DNA of 64,000 nt, taken from positions 86,346,756 through 86,410,755 of the forward strand of contig CM060731.1 of assembly GCA_030704615.1 (NCBI GenBank). The letters run 5' to 3'. Position 1 is the stretch's first letter, and each line of letters starts with the position of its first letter. Shown here piece by piece: positions 45,756 through 55,839 of this stretch. The DNA comes from Takakia lepidozioides. Taxonomy: Eukaryota > Streptophyta > Takakiopsida > Takakiales > Takakiaceae. Position numbers and translations under genes: made by a program. The notes beneath the pieces were generated by a model. The model was given only the letters and a program-made list of their open reading frames with translations. It was not told the origin of the DNA and did no database searches.

Positions 45756-46937
45756 GTTTCCAATCTGTTTTGTTTCCGTGCTTCGTGGACTGAACTGGAG
45801 AGTGTGCCTTGCAGGGTCACTGAAAATGCGTACGTGCATACCCACATGGCACATATGCTGTACAGGGTGAGGAAAACTGGTCTCACTGATCCGCACATGT
45901 TCGCGGAAATGCTGGAGCCCGAGCTCATTCAGAAAGCCGTGGCAAAAACTGACCGGACATGGTATCGTCTCACTATGGATGGAATGGTGGAGGATATACG
46001 AAGTAAGTCGTCCTCCCATTTCCCTCTGCTCATCCTTCCCCAATTTCCGGTAATCTTTCCACATGAATCGAATGTAACGCTTCTGCATGTTTTTGTTGGC
46101 AGTCAAACATCAAGCTGGATTTGGCCCATGCCAAACGCTTCTTCATGGAAAGTGAGGGGCAGGTCAAAACGTTGCAGTCATTGACTGAGCACTTGAAGGA
46201 AGCCGGGGTCAAGTCCAGAACGAAATACAAGTCAAAGCTTGTGAAGCTGGTGGCCATTGCAGATCCGGCACTTGGAAAGGACTTCATCCCAGATTGCAAA
46301 ACACTATTCTCGGGCCATGCAGCCGACCATGCAGTTGGAGAAACTGCATCACCTCTCAACGGCATGTGTTGAAGCGAAAAGAGAAGGTGATGTTTCAATT
46401 CACTGAAGTTCCTTCCTAGCAATAGCCACTCTTCTTCCTGCTCCTGACATTGGATCGGAAATGGCAGACACGGTGGCTGTCGATCTGGAATGCATCGGAG
46501 AGTATAAGGACAATGTGGTCTTTTCCACTCGAAGTTTCCGACCCTGCAGTGGATGTGTGGCTCAACCGCATGACTTGGTGGTTCCAGGTAATTCAAGGTA
46601 CTTCCCCAGAGTTGCTTTTCTGAAATGAATTCCCTGAACTGCTACGTGACAATGCATGTGGGAATCGCAGGTAATGACGAATGCGAAGGAGCAAGTCGTA
46701 ATGCATACAAATTCGTTCGGCTTGTACGTCAAATGGGATGGAACACAGACATTGGAAGACTACGTGACACGTTTCAGATGTGCTTACAAGGACAACCTCT
46801 TCGCCAGGGAGCTACAGACAGCAAGAAGGAGCGTGGAGTTTACACATCAGGAGGGAGCGGGAAAGCTGCAATGCGAATTGTTTACAGGTGAAGCCCAGCT
46901 GTCCTTGTATGCAAAGCCTGGTAATGAGGTTTGTCTG

Positions 46938-46957
46938 GGAAATGCGGCACCGCATTC
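46938..46957. repeat. Intron palindrome 2
   Basis: GGAAATGCGG, CA, then CCGCATTC within intron 46921-47033. Confidence 0.8.
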
Positions 46958-48074
46958 GCATTTTATGTTTTCGGTTGCACTCTGCGAGTACGTTGGTCTC
47001 AACTTTTGCTCACGCATGCTGACTGCCCTGCAGGTATATGAAATACGTGCTTCTTCAGACAGGGGCCCTGGCTCAAGAGCCCCCGTTCTTCATGGCTTGG
47101 ACCGTGGCGGGCCCAAGCTGTGTCTACACACCCGAGATGCAGAAACAATGGCATGCCGCGCATCTGGTTGGATGCCCGTGGTACCTGGACATGTCTGGCG
47201 GAATTGTTGACGAGTCTGAGAAAGATCTGCACGCAAAAGCAGAAAAGAAGAGAAAAGAAGAGAAAAGAAGCGGACTCGCCAGCAAGGAGCAGCAGTTGTG
47301 ACACCCAAGAAAACGAAGAAGCAGAAACAGATAGTGCAGGTAGAGGGTGAGGAAGAGGACTCCGATGGAGACTTTGCAACCAGCCCACCCCCCGAGAACA
47401 GCCGAAATCCCCTGTGCCCCGTTGTCACGAGAGAGGGACGAGAACTGGCTCGGCAAAGAAGGCACTTCAACCCCCGGGGGGGCACCCTTTCGAGCCGGTG
47501 GAAATGAAGAGGCCGAAAGTGGATCCCGATACAGTAGTCCAGTGTGTGAATGAGAGTTTCTTGGCGGCTTTGGATGGACGGGCAGCCAAGTTGGCATACA
47601 TGAAGACCATGGAGGGTCTGAAGGGCAGAGCACTGAAGAAGGCGGCTGCCGAAGAGCCTTCCGACACCCCGGGTTTCTGAGATGGTCTCGTTCTTTGAGA
47701 GGGTGTGTGCAGACAAGGATTGCAGGAGGGGCGGAAATGCCACCGATTGGTCTTGCGATATGATCATCTTGGATATTCCGGACGGAGAGCCTGTGGAAGG
47801 ACTGCAAGCTTTGCCATCTTGGAACAGGTACTCCGAGGACTTTTGGAAGAAAGGATTCGGGCTCGCCCGCATGGTGTTGGACGACAGAGGCTGTGTGGTT
47901 GTCCTGGCGAGCAGAGGCAAAAACACGCAGACAGGAATTGCGAAGTGGACCCGCAAGAGCGCCGTCCCAATTCTGAAGAAGAAGTGGACGTGCATCAACA
48001 CATTGGGCCTTCGGTCGGAAGGGAAGAAGGTAATTACGACCTTGGCACTGTCCTTTCATTTTCTTAGGAGTCTT

Positions 48075-48093
48075 GAAATGCGGTGCCGCATTC
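48075..48093. repeat. Intron palindrome 3
   Basis: GAAATGCGG, TG, then CCGCATTC within the intron ~48030-48123. Confidence 0.8.
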
Positions 48094-49389
48094 GATTTCT
48101 AATCGTTCCCCACTGTGTATGCAGACGAAGCAGTTCGATGCATACTGCTTTGTGAAGGAGAACTCCACCTTTGCTTTCCGGAAGGAGGGATTGTTGGTTG
48201 ACCCGAACTGCGACCCCATCGATTACGACGTCCTGTTCAACAACGTTCCCACGGAACTTCTCCCTCATAGCCTCACTTCAACTGAACCCCTGCGGTATTC
48301 ACGCACTCGGAGCCCTGCCTTCATTCAGACAATTATGGAGACATGCACTGACGTGGAGGGCACAGTGCTCGACCTCATCTGTGGGACAGGTATGCATAAT
48401 CTTGTTGTATGCTTTTCTGCAAACTCTCGTTATGCTTTCATTCGCAACATCTGAAGGGCCATGTCATAATGTGTGGATGGCATTGTAACAGGTGCCTCAA
48501 TGTGGGCTGGGCGGTTTTCCGACCGGCACCTCTTTGCCTACGAGGAGGACACAGGCGTCTGGGGATCCCATCTGGAAGGGCTGCAACGGAATGTGAAGGC
48601 TCCATCGAAGTCAAAGACTCCTCGGATTCGTCGGAGTCGGAGGAAGAGACAGTGGACATTGATGCCGAGGAGAACCCGGAATACGAGTGAGTGCAAACAT
48701 TGTAAGTTTGCAAAGCCTTCTGTGTGATTTTTGTCAAACGCATTTCCGGACTGTGGTTCTCATTGGTCTCTTGGTGATTGTTATATGCAGGATTGGAGGA
48801 TCCGGGTCGAAACATGTAAGGCCTACACTTCCTGCCAGGAAGAATGTCCCGTTCTTTGCGAGGGCCGACTTCATGACGAGCCCGGTGAAGGACTACTCCC
48901 TTCCTAGTTATGCAGCTAAACTCGCAAATACAGCGATTAGACGATGTGAGAATCCCAGTAAAGTAGAGCAGATTTTGGAGAGGGCTAGGGAGGACAGAAG
49001 GATAAGGAAAGAGTTGGCAACAGCTGAGGCAGGTAGACGGGTGCGAAAGTTCATATGTGATTCAGCGGATGAGAGCGATGCAGACAGGGAGGACGACGAG
49101 CCAACGGAGGTGAGATGGTCGGTTCCGCAAGGTGAAGATGGGATTTTCGAAAGCCTGGCCAACGACCAGTCCGCTGGAGATGAGAAAGGCAATGACGGGG
49201 TGGAGGCGGAGCAGGACAGTCAAAGAACAGGACGACAGTAGTGATGATTTTCAAGATTAATACAATTTTAATGAACTCTCTGTACATTTAAATTCAATTC
49301 CAGAGTATATAAAGGAATTCTCCCCGTCCTTCATGTCCCCTCTCCCATGTGCTTCTAAACGACAACATCGTCCAAACCTGGTCCCTCCC

Positions 49390-50300
49390 AAAATCTGAAA
49401 TGCGGCACCGCATTTCAATGTCTGAACGGAAATGTGGCAACTGCAAAAACCTCCTTTGGAAATGCGGCGCATTTCCAAAACCGGGGCAAGAACAAATTTC
49501 CGTTTCATGGTTTGGACATCAGAAACTGTTCGGACAAACGGAAATGCGGTGCCGCATTTCCGTTTCCGACACGGCAGTTTTGCCGATTGCCAGCTCCTTC
49601 CATGGATGTAAATCGAAATGCGGAGGTCGAACATGGAAATGCGGTGCCGCATTTACCTTTTGGAGATGGACATTTTTCCAACTGCAGACCCATCGACGTT
49701 CTTGGGCTCCCAATTCCATGATGCTAGACGGGAATGCGGCACCGCATTCCATTGTCCAATAAGAAATTTCGATGACGTGCATGGAAATGCGGCGCCGCAT
49801 TTCCAAAAGGGACATCGTTGTTTGCCCAATTGCAGACCCTTTGATGGAAATGCGGCACCGCATTCCATCGTCCTATAAAAACTTTCAATTGCCCAACATG
49901 GGAAATGCGGCGCCGCATTTCCAAAACAGACATCGTTGTTTGTCCAATTCCAGACCCGTGTGGGCATTCCGTCTTGATGGACGGAAATGCGGCACCGCAT
50001 TCCATTGTCCGATTCGATATTTTGATGACAGACATGGAAATGCGGTCAATGCCGCATTTCAGAACTTCAATCGTTGTTTGTCCAATTCCAGACCCTTCGA
50101 CGGAAATGCGGCACCGCATTCCATGTGCTCTCCGGAAATGCTGTGCCGCATTTCATTGTCCGGTACGAAATTTCGATGACGGACATGGAAATGCGGTGCC
50201 GCATTTCAAGTATGGACATGGACAAGCATTAGCGACTGGACATGCTTGGATAGTTCAAGGTCGAATATGGGTGTTGCGCGCCGCATTTCAATTCGAAGTA
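49390..50300. repeat. Second palindrome array of element I
   Basis: Roughly fifteen copies of GGAAATGCGG, CA/CG/TG, CCGCATTTCC or the shorter GGAATGCGGCACCGCATTCC, ~50-60 bp apart. Spacers repeatedly read AATTTCGATGACG(G/T)(A/G)CATG and CATCGTTGTTTGTCCAATT, so it is a higher-order tandem repeat. It lies downstream of the methyltransferase stop and before the inverted gene pair. Confidence 0.85.
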
Positions 50301-50692
50301 TGGTAATGCCATGTCAGGAAATGAAATGTTGTACAACATTTCCGTTACGACGACAACGGAGGAAAGGGAGCTGCCAGAAAAAGCTTCATGGAGAAAATGG
50401 AATGCGGTGCCGAATTTCCGAGCTTCGGCGTGTACATTTCCTACAACTCATACATGGATTTCTTCACCTCAGGACTGTGATATCGCTGACTCTGGTATAT
50501 TCATATGGACAGACACATTGTAGAAATGAGACCTCAAATTGTAAAGAGTGGGCCAATTACGGCAGTTCTTGAACACGATGAAACACAAGCACACAGAAGT
50601 GAGGTACGATGGGTTGTTTTATTGATCGAACACGGTGTCTCACATTTAGCAACTCCAGACAAATCTAAGCCCTTCCTCCTTCTACATGGGTG

Positions 50693-51266
50693 TCACCAAG
50701 TCGACGGAACTTCGATAGCCCTCAAAACAAGCTCATTACTGATGCGGCACCTCGAGGTAAACTGCAATGCGGTCGATCTGGTGCCCTTGGTGGAGCTGAC
50801 GACAATGTCATCCATCAATCATACCACCATCATACATCGACAAGGTCACTGTGGGCCTCCTGTGCCCGTGCGATTCGTCTTCGCAACTCAACCGAATGTC
50901 TCCATACACTGGAAAAGCGGAGTGAACTCCACGAATAGTTTTCCCCGGTGCCGTCCTCCCTGGTCCACTGGCAGCAGTTCCAGCGCCAAAGTGAGGCCGT
51001 GCGTGATCTGTCCGGCATCCCATTCCACCTTGGTATATCGAGGTCAACAATTTTCAGGACCCACGGACCGCATTGACCCTCGCCCTCACCTCGCTCAAAG
51101 CGGTAATAGCCCTCCAATACTCCATTGCGCGCAAAGACTCCCGCTTGATTCCAGATGCGTCTGTGAAAAGTGAAAGCCAGACAATGATGTCTCCTGATTG
51201 TGGTTTGAACATAGCATAATCGTGGCCATGATAAGGGCAGTCAGCAGGATTTCGGCGGCACGGCAT
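50693..51266 (-). pseudogene. Unrecognised gene, decayed inverted paralogue
   Basis: Minus-strand relative of 51823-52386: starts MPCRRNPADCPYHGHDYAMF, continues SGDIIVWLSLFTD, WRWNCCQWTREDGTGE, MYDGGMIDG, and ends ELVLRAIEVPSTW before a TGA. Two frameshifts split it into three segments. It is head-to-head with its paralogue, 557 bp apart. No family recognised. Confidence 0.6.
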
Positions 51267-51822
51267 CCCTGAAAAAGATTAGCGCAGTACGCTCAATGAC
51301 AGCAGCTCCCGGATGGAGGAGGTAGCAGCGCGGTGGCTGGAAGAAATTCAAGCAAACGCTGCAATTCCTCACAAATACTCCAGGGCACATTTAAATTTTC
51401 CCCCGACAGGAACCTGCAGGATGAAGATTGGCTCATCCATGGATGTAGCCGATTCAGTTTCCTTCCCTGCCATGCAAACTATGGGCAGTAAGTGCCAGGT
51501 GGGCCTATAGCCACTCGAGACGACGAAGCCATCCACCCCCTTCGATGTAAATGCGGCGCCGAATTTCCATCCGGGGGATGGACTTCGGTGGCAGATTTCA
51601 AACTATACCCCGTGGATGAGAAAGAGGTATCGGTTCATCCACCGCTGGCTTGTTGAACACGTTACACGATGATTGGTGGGTACTTGTGACCCAGATGGTC
51701 CATTATTGGAGCCCGCACTGCTCTTCCGCTTCTCATCATTTCGAAAATCTAAGGGCTTCGTTGTTGTCCGCAAGGTGATTTTCATCGGCATCAAACACGT
51801 CCTCAGGTCCTCCTTTGCAAGG
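51267..51822. other. Intergenic region between the inverted gene pair
   Basis: No gene. It holds one hybrid palindrome at about 51547-51571: AAATGCGGC on the left, GCCGAATTTCCATCC on the right, followed by GGGGGATG as in arrays A and II. It could be a bidirectional promoter for the pair. Confidence 0.5.
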
Positions 51823-52386
51823 ATGTCGTGCTTCCGGAACCGGGACGACTGCCCTTATGGAGGCATCGATTATGCAATGTATTCGGCCACATCGGGAGAC
51901 ATCGTTATCTGGTACACAGATTACACAGAAGATACTGGTTCGAATGTGGAAACATTGTCCGCTTTTGAGTATCTCCCAGGCCAGTACGCCTTCGAGCAGG
52001 GTGACGATCTTGGTCTGAGGAGTTCGTGGCTCCTGCGCATCCTTGATTCCAATTTTCCCAGCTACGACGGGCACCCATGCAGAAGAATGCGCACTGCTAT
52101 GCTGTTGCGGTGGAACTGCTGCCAGTGGACGTGGGTGGACTCCATCGGAGAGACTTATACTCCTGAAGGAGTGCGCTCATCTTCTCCATTGTATGGGGAC
52201 ATTCGCATTGGTGTGGACGGCGAAAACGTGAAGCTTTCCATATTCGATGGTGGTATGATTGAAGGGCAGGACATTGTGGTGAACATCAACAGGGGCGGTA
52301 CAACGGCTGCAATCCAGTTTACCTGGAGGAGCCTGAAGACTCATGAGCTAGTTGTGAGAGCAGTCGAAGTCCCATTGACAACGTGA
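51823..52386 (+). CDS. Unrecognised ~187-aa protein carried by element I
   Basis: Open frame, start chosen at MSCFRNRDDCPYGG because the inverted paralogue begins MPCRRNPADCPYHG; the frame extends upstream to 51673, but that part is not conserved. Conserved between paralogues: SGDI(V/I)(I/V)W, the Trp-rich RWNCCQWT, YGDIR, DGGMI(E/D)G, DIVV and ELV(V/L)RA(I/V)EVP. There is no signal peptide or membrane segment. Predominantly beta-type, alternating hydrophobic pattern. No homologue in elements A or II. I do not recognise a domain; it could be a captured host gene or an accessory transposon gene. The open frame despite a decayed neighbour suggests recent activity or chance preservation. Confidence 0.5.
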   Translation: MSCFRNRDDCPYGGIDYAMYSATSGDIVIWYTDYTEDTGSNVETLSAFEYLPGQYAFEQGDDLGLRSSWLLRILDSNFPSYDGHPCRRMRTAMLLRWNCCQWTWVDSIGETYTPEGVRSSSPLYGDIRIGVDGENVKLSIFDGGMIEGQDIVVNINRGGTTAAIQFTWRSLKTHELVVRAVEVPLTT

Positions 52387-52831
52387 CTTGTATTCAGAAG
52401 GCATAGGGCTAAAGATTTGTTTGCACAATCAGCACAGTAGACGTGCTTCAAATGCAATTCATGTGGATCAATAAAAACCCCATTGTGCCCTCTTTTTGTT
52501 CTATTCTGTATCCATCGTTCCCAAAATGCGTCATTCCTCATTTCGTTTGGGATTGAGAGTGTGGGTGGATTTTGCAAGTGGCAGGTAGGCTGAAATGGGC
52601 CCCCATTGTACAGATCAGTACCACCCTACCATTCGCGAAACATTGCCTTTCAATATGTAATTCTAAAAAACATTGCCGAACCTCCTTCATCGGGAGGTCC
52701 TTCTCCCCCTATGACCGTGACACCCTAAACCCTATTCCCGCGGACACTCATTTCCGGAAAATAGTCCTGCTCATGTTTTTTTCGACACTTACGACTCTGC
52801 TCATGGCTCATGGCTCATGAAATAGCAGCCC
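52387..52831. repeat. Right subterminal region of element I
   Basis: No gene. The last ~75 bases carry GCTCATG repeats (52770-52815) and the terminus GCTCATGAAATAGCAGCCCCC. Confidence 0.7.
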
Positions 52832-52840
52832 CCCGATGGC
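52832..52840. repeat. Target duplication CGATGGCAA (right) of element I
   Basis: Identical to 38512-38520. Confidence 0.9.
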
Positions 52841-53510
52841 AAAGTCTGGGCCTGATTTGGGAAGGTCTACTCCGGAAAGGTCTCCTGGAAGATCTGCTCT
52901 TGCCCACTAATATTGGCAGACCGCCGTAGCAATGTCTCTGCTGGTAAGGTCTGCCCCTGCAATGTCTCCAGAGCGAACGTCTGCTTTGGAAAGAACTGCT
53001 GGCAAGGTCTGTGGCACCAAGCTTATGCCACCCAAACGAGTCTGTCGAAGTCTGCCCAACGATTGCAGGAAAATGGCTTCGAACATGGGATCTCCTACCA
53101 TGTCTGGAACGCGGGGAGTATTGAGAATCCAGTCGGGGGTCTGTTGCTCTTTGTTCTCCACTGACACGGTTTGCTGGTTCGCATCTCGGTACTTCGCGTT
53201 TTCCTTTGACGGGTCTGCTCGGTCCATGGTCTGTTAGCTAACCTCCTGGTGGGTCTCCATGATGTTTGTTTTGTGTGATGGGTCTGCTGTTGCATGCACT
53301 CCAATGAGTGAGTCGACGCCAGAATGGCCACGGAGGGCCCTTAAAAGCTGCCTCACGCCATTAGCATATGAGTCAAGGGCCTTGCGAACAACCTCGTTGT
53401 ACTCTGCAGCAAAGACAACAACATTGTCAGCCACATACCACTCATCCACATAGGGGTCTGCTGCTTCAAACAAGGTCTGTTGGTCTGCTACTTTGAACAA
53501 GGTCTGCAAG
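52841..53510 (-). pseudogene. EQT-repeat gene, 5' part beyond element I
   Basis: Minus strand continuation of 36681-38511. Reading into the element I site gives QTLPS in the frame that resumes with TLPDET at 38506, so the gene was continuous before insertion. It contains Gln/Thr-rich repeats, KENAKYRDANQQTVSVENKEQ (about 53205-53145, shown in part), and an open frame 53509-53234 (VADQQTLFEAADPYVDEWYV). In-frame TAG codons replace CAG in the repeats, so it is decayed. Domain identity unknown. Confidence 0.5.
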
Positions 53511-53667
53511 TCTGTTGGTCTGCAAGTCTGACAGAAGGTTAGTTGGTCTGATATACCGTGATCAATGACTGGGCAAAAGTATGCTACAGTGGCTCACTTT
53601 GCAAAAAATTTGTCCAGTCTGAACTAGCCTACTTTCATTTATATCTTTTTTCATAGGAACTTTAAAT
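53511..53667. other. Flank with final GGTCTG copies, then no feature
   Basis: A last few GTCTG motifs, then AT-rich sequence up to the detached terminus. Confidence 0.4.
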
Positions 53668-54640
53668 GAGGTTTACTATTTCATGAGCAGAAACCATGAG
53701 CCATGAGCCATGAGCCGCATGAGCCGCATGAGCAGTGAGCCGAAGTCTAAGACACGCGGATTTCATGAGCGGACTCCTCCAAATTTGGAAATGTGGCAGA
53801 TTAGACAAGTATTAAAATAATAGTTTTTAATTTGACCTTGCCGTTTTTGGAAGTTCCACATCCTGTAATGCAGCGAAGATATGTCGTCAGTAACAAGTCC
53901 GCTCATGGTTTTTTAGATCCGCTCATGGAAATGATTGACCGTGCAACGAGAAATCCAGTATACCACTGCAAAAGGACGTCGCATACTGGCCTGTATAGAG
54001 TATTCCGCGGTTTTACATGCCTTAACATTGGAATGAAGCTGACCCTTCTGCCGCAATTGAACCAATAGAGTCTGCACCAATAGAGTCTACAGTACTTCAC
54101 AATTCTGTCATTTTCGGGTATTCGGCGGGAAAGATTTGCGACTCAACTGGGAAATGCGGTGCCGTATTAGGGCTCGCACGTGCGAAATTTCTGGGCAGTT
54201 TGGTGTTGGCGACGGTCGGCTCCCTGAAGGCTGGGTGCGACTATCTTGCTATGACGAAGGCCGCATCTACCAGTACCTACGACGTTACTTGGAAATGTGG
54301 CGCCGCATTTCCTTGCCGGGGTTCGAATGAGGAAAGCAAAGTTTGGGAGAGCAAAAAAACAGAAACCCTCCAACAAACAAAAATACAAGCACGTAGAAAC
54401 AGAAGTGAATGACATAGTATTATCTTAGTTCGAGCAAAACAGGTTACTGGTAGGCAAGACATAAGTCCGACCTTTCTGTGGCCAGACTCAGAGGTACTTG
54501 CAGCAGTACAGTTCTACTACAACTGAAACTCCGAAAAAGGATGGGCGTACCATGGTTGGGGACCGCAAGCCAAGCTCACTAGTCCCCTGGATCCATATTC
54601 AGAAGAGTGTGCACCTCTTGGGGGCTCAACCCTGGTGCAT
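53668..54640. mobile_element. Detached left end of an element I-type MULE
   Basis: Starts GAGGTTTAC-TATTTCATGAGC and follows 38521-39409 closely, with small indels such as an extra GCCGCATGAG unit and an added ~50 bases near 54220. It stops at GGTGCATGT (54640). No right end or transposase is attached. Nine bases before it read ACTTTAAAT. Confidence 0.8.
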
Positions 54641-55545
54641 GTAAGGGAACCATCACTTATGGGGTCGAACCCAATAGTGTGACAGTGTCATTCCTCTTAT
54701 CTGTATCCAAGGTCTTAACTGATGAAGATGAATTCAGTGCAATAGGATTAGATGAGGAGTCGGAAGATTTGAGTGAGGAAGATCTTTGTACTGAAGAAGA
54801 ACCTTAAATGCAAATCAACAGAGTGATAACTACGCCTTGGGTACCTAAAAGACCCAAGATAATTGATGAGGGGAAGAACTTGTTGGGGGATGTGGTCAAG
54901 TCATTAGGCCTAGGGTTCTATGAGTGTAACTCTGATTCCGATTGTCTTGAGTGGTTATATGGTAGGGAAGAAACCGTGAATATGGTTCATGTGGAAAGAA
55001 ATACCATTACAGGTATGGAACTACCATCTTCAGGAAGAGGGGTTTTGGTAGAGCTGTTCATGATAACCTCTGACAAAGTTGGCCAAGAGGATAGCATGTC
55101 CCCTCAGGAAGAAAACCATGAGATTTTTTTTATCTCGAACTCATCGATGAAGACGAATTAGTATAGGACGTGTTGAGACATAGTGCTCCGTCCATTCCCT
55201 ACCTACAACGGACGAATACTCCTGCATTGGCGGATCAAATCATAGGGTCAGAATTCACTTCTGAACCGAAGACCCAGATGATAGACATGTCTGTAGGAAA
55301 TGAACCTCCAAGAATGGTAAAGCTAGAACCTCAGTTGACCGCAACAGATGTTTTCTTCATCTTGATGGTATTCACAATGTTCTTGTCAGGCATGGCAGTG
55401 ATGCCTCAAAAATTTGCCATTTGTTTCACACTTGGCTGCATCTTCATCATGGGAACCTTCTTTGTACTAAAAGGGCCCAAAACTCAATTTCTACACATGA
55501 GTTCTAAAGAGAAATGGCCGTTTATGGTAGGGATTTTTTGGGAGC
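54641..55545 (+). pseudogene. Unidentified open frames, probable retroelement interior
   Basis: Successive frames: an acidic tail (SEDLSEEDLCTEEEP, ending 54807), 54808-55161 (117 codons) and 55170-55622. The last contains two hydrophobic segments (FFILMVFTMFLSGMAV and FAICFTLGCIFIMGTFFVL). I do not recognise them; they precede a gypsy integrase C-terminus on the same strand, so a decayed retrotransposon interior is possible. Confidence 0.3.
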
Positions 55546-55839
55546 ATGGCAGCCACAATCTATGTGTCCATGGTTCTCCATCAATTCTCTATAATTTTTG
55601 TAGTCATTCCTTTCCGCTTTGATAAGAGGAGAAAGAAACGTACTTTCAAGGAAGGAGATTTGGTAATGGTGTTTGACAGCAAGAACGAAAACTTCAAAGC
55701 AAAATTCGACTCTTTGTGGATGGGTCCGTATGTGGTACATGAAGTCTTCGACAATGGTTCTTTGCAGCTGGAGACCTTGAGGGGGGAGTGGTTTCCAAAA
55801 AGAGTAAATGGAATACGTGGCAAGCATTATAATGTGTGA
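55546..55839 (+). pseudogene. Ty3/gypsy integrase C-terminal fragment
   Basis: From about 55619 the frame reads DKRRKKRTFKEGDLVMVFD, then FDSLWMGPYVVHEVF (the GPY/F module of Ty3/gypsy integrases), FPKRVNGIRGKHYNV and a stop. This is the extreme C-terminus of the polyprotein; reverse transcriptase, RNase H and the integrase core are absent. The first ~25 codons are unrelated. No LTRs were found. Confidence 0.75.

Larger units (their letters stand above)
44560..49241 (+). pseudogene. ParB-like domain fused to beta-class methyltransferase-like domain
   Basis: Longest copy of the gene, many exons. A low-complexity N-terminus leads to the ParB/sulfiredoxin-like domain: RIPLCRMVSLPIV, DVDKLKFAFREGY (45340-45370) and WDGNHRL (~45547). 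The exon ends at 45703 (GTAAGA), followed by exon 45815-46002, an exon from 46103, an exon ending WFQ before GTAATT (~46590), exon 46671-46920, and an exon from 47034. The methyltransferase part has SCDMIILDIPD (~47752), GCVVVLASRGK and GLRSEGKK|GTAATT, then an exon with RTRSPAFIQTIMETC and VLDLICGTG|GTATGC (~48390), an exon ASMWAG...RHLFAYE (~48492), and a last exon 48791-49241. The order is that of bacterial ParB-methylase fusions. Frameshifts occur near 45465, 45545, 45575, 45993, 46290, 47270, 47480 and 47680, so it is a pseudogene. DIPD replaces the DPPY catalytic motif. Introns at 45704-45814, 46921-47033 and ~48030-48123 each hold one palindrome. Confidence 0.72.
38521..52831. mobile_element. 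Element I: 14.3-kb MULE-like element with transposase and ParB-methyltransferase gene
   Basis: Left end GAGGTTTAC-TATTTCATGAGC (38521), right end complement of GGGGGCTGC-TATTTCATGAGC (to 52831): 17 of 21 terminal bases pair, with identical spacing. Perfect 9-bp duplication CGATGGCAA. Subterminal CATGAGC repeats lie at both ends. Contents in order: transposase (minus, 39341-42970), palindrome array (43380-44545), ParB/methyltransferase gene (plus, 44560-49241), second palindrome array (49390-50300), inverted pair of an unrecognised gene (50693-52386). It has the most complete gene set of the family here, but both main genes carry frameshifts. It is inserted in the EQT/Ulp1-like gene of another MULE. 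Confidence 0.88.

Noticed and set aside
47090-48059. Minus-strand frames of about 300 codons
   Set aside because: Antisense to methyltransferase exons whose motifs and splice sites are on the plus strand.
50505-51173. A 222-codon plus-strand frame
   Set aside because: It is the shadow of the minus-strand paralogue of 51823-52386, which shares conserved residues on the other strand.
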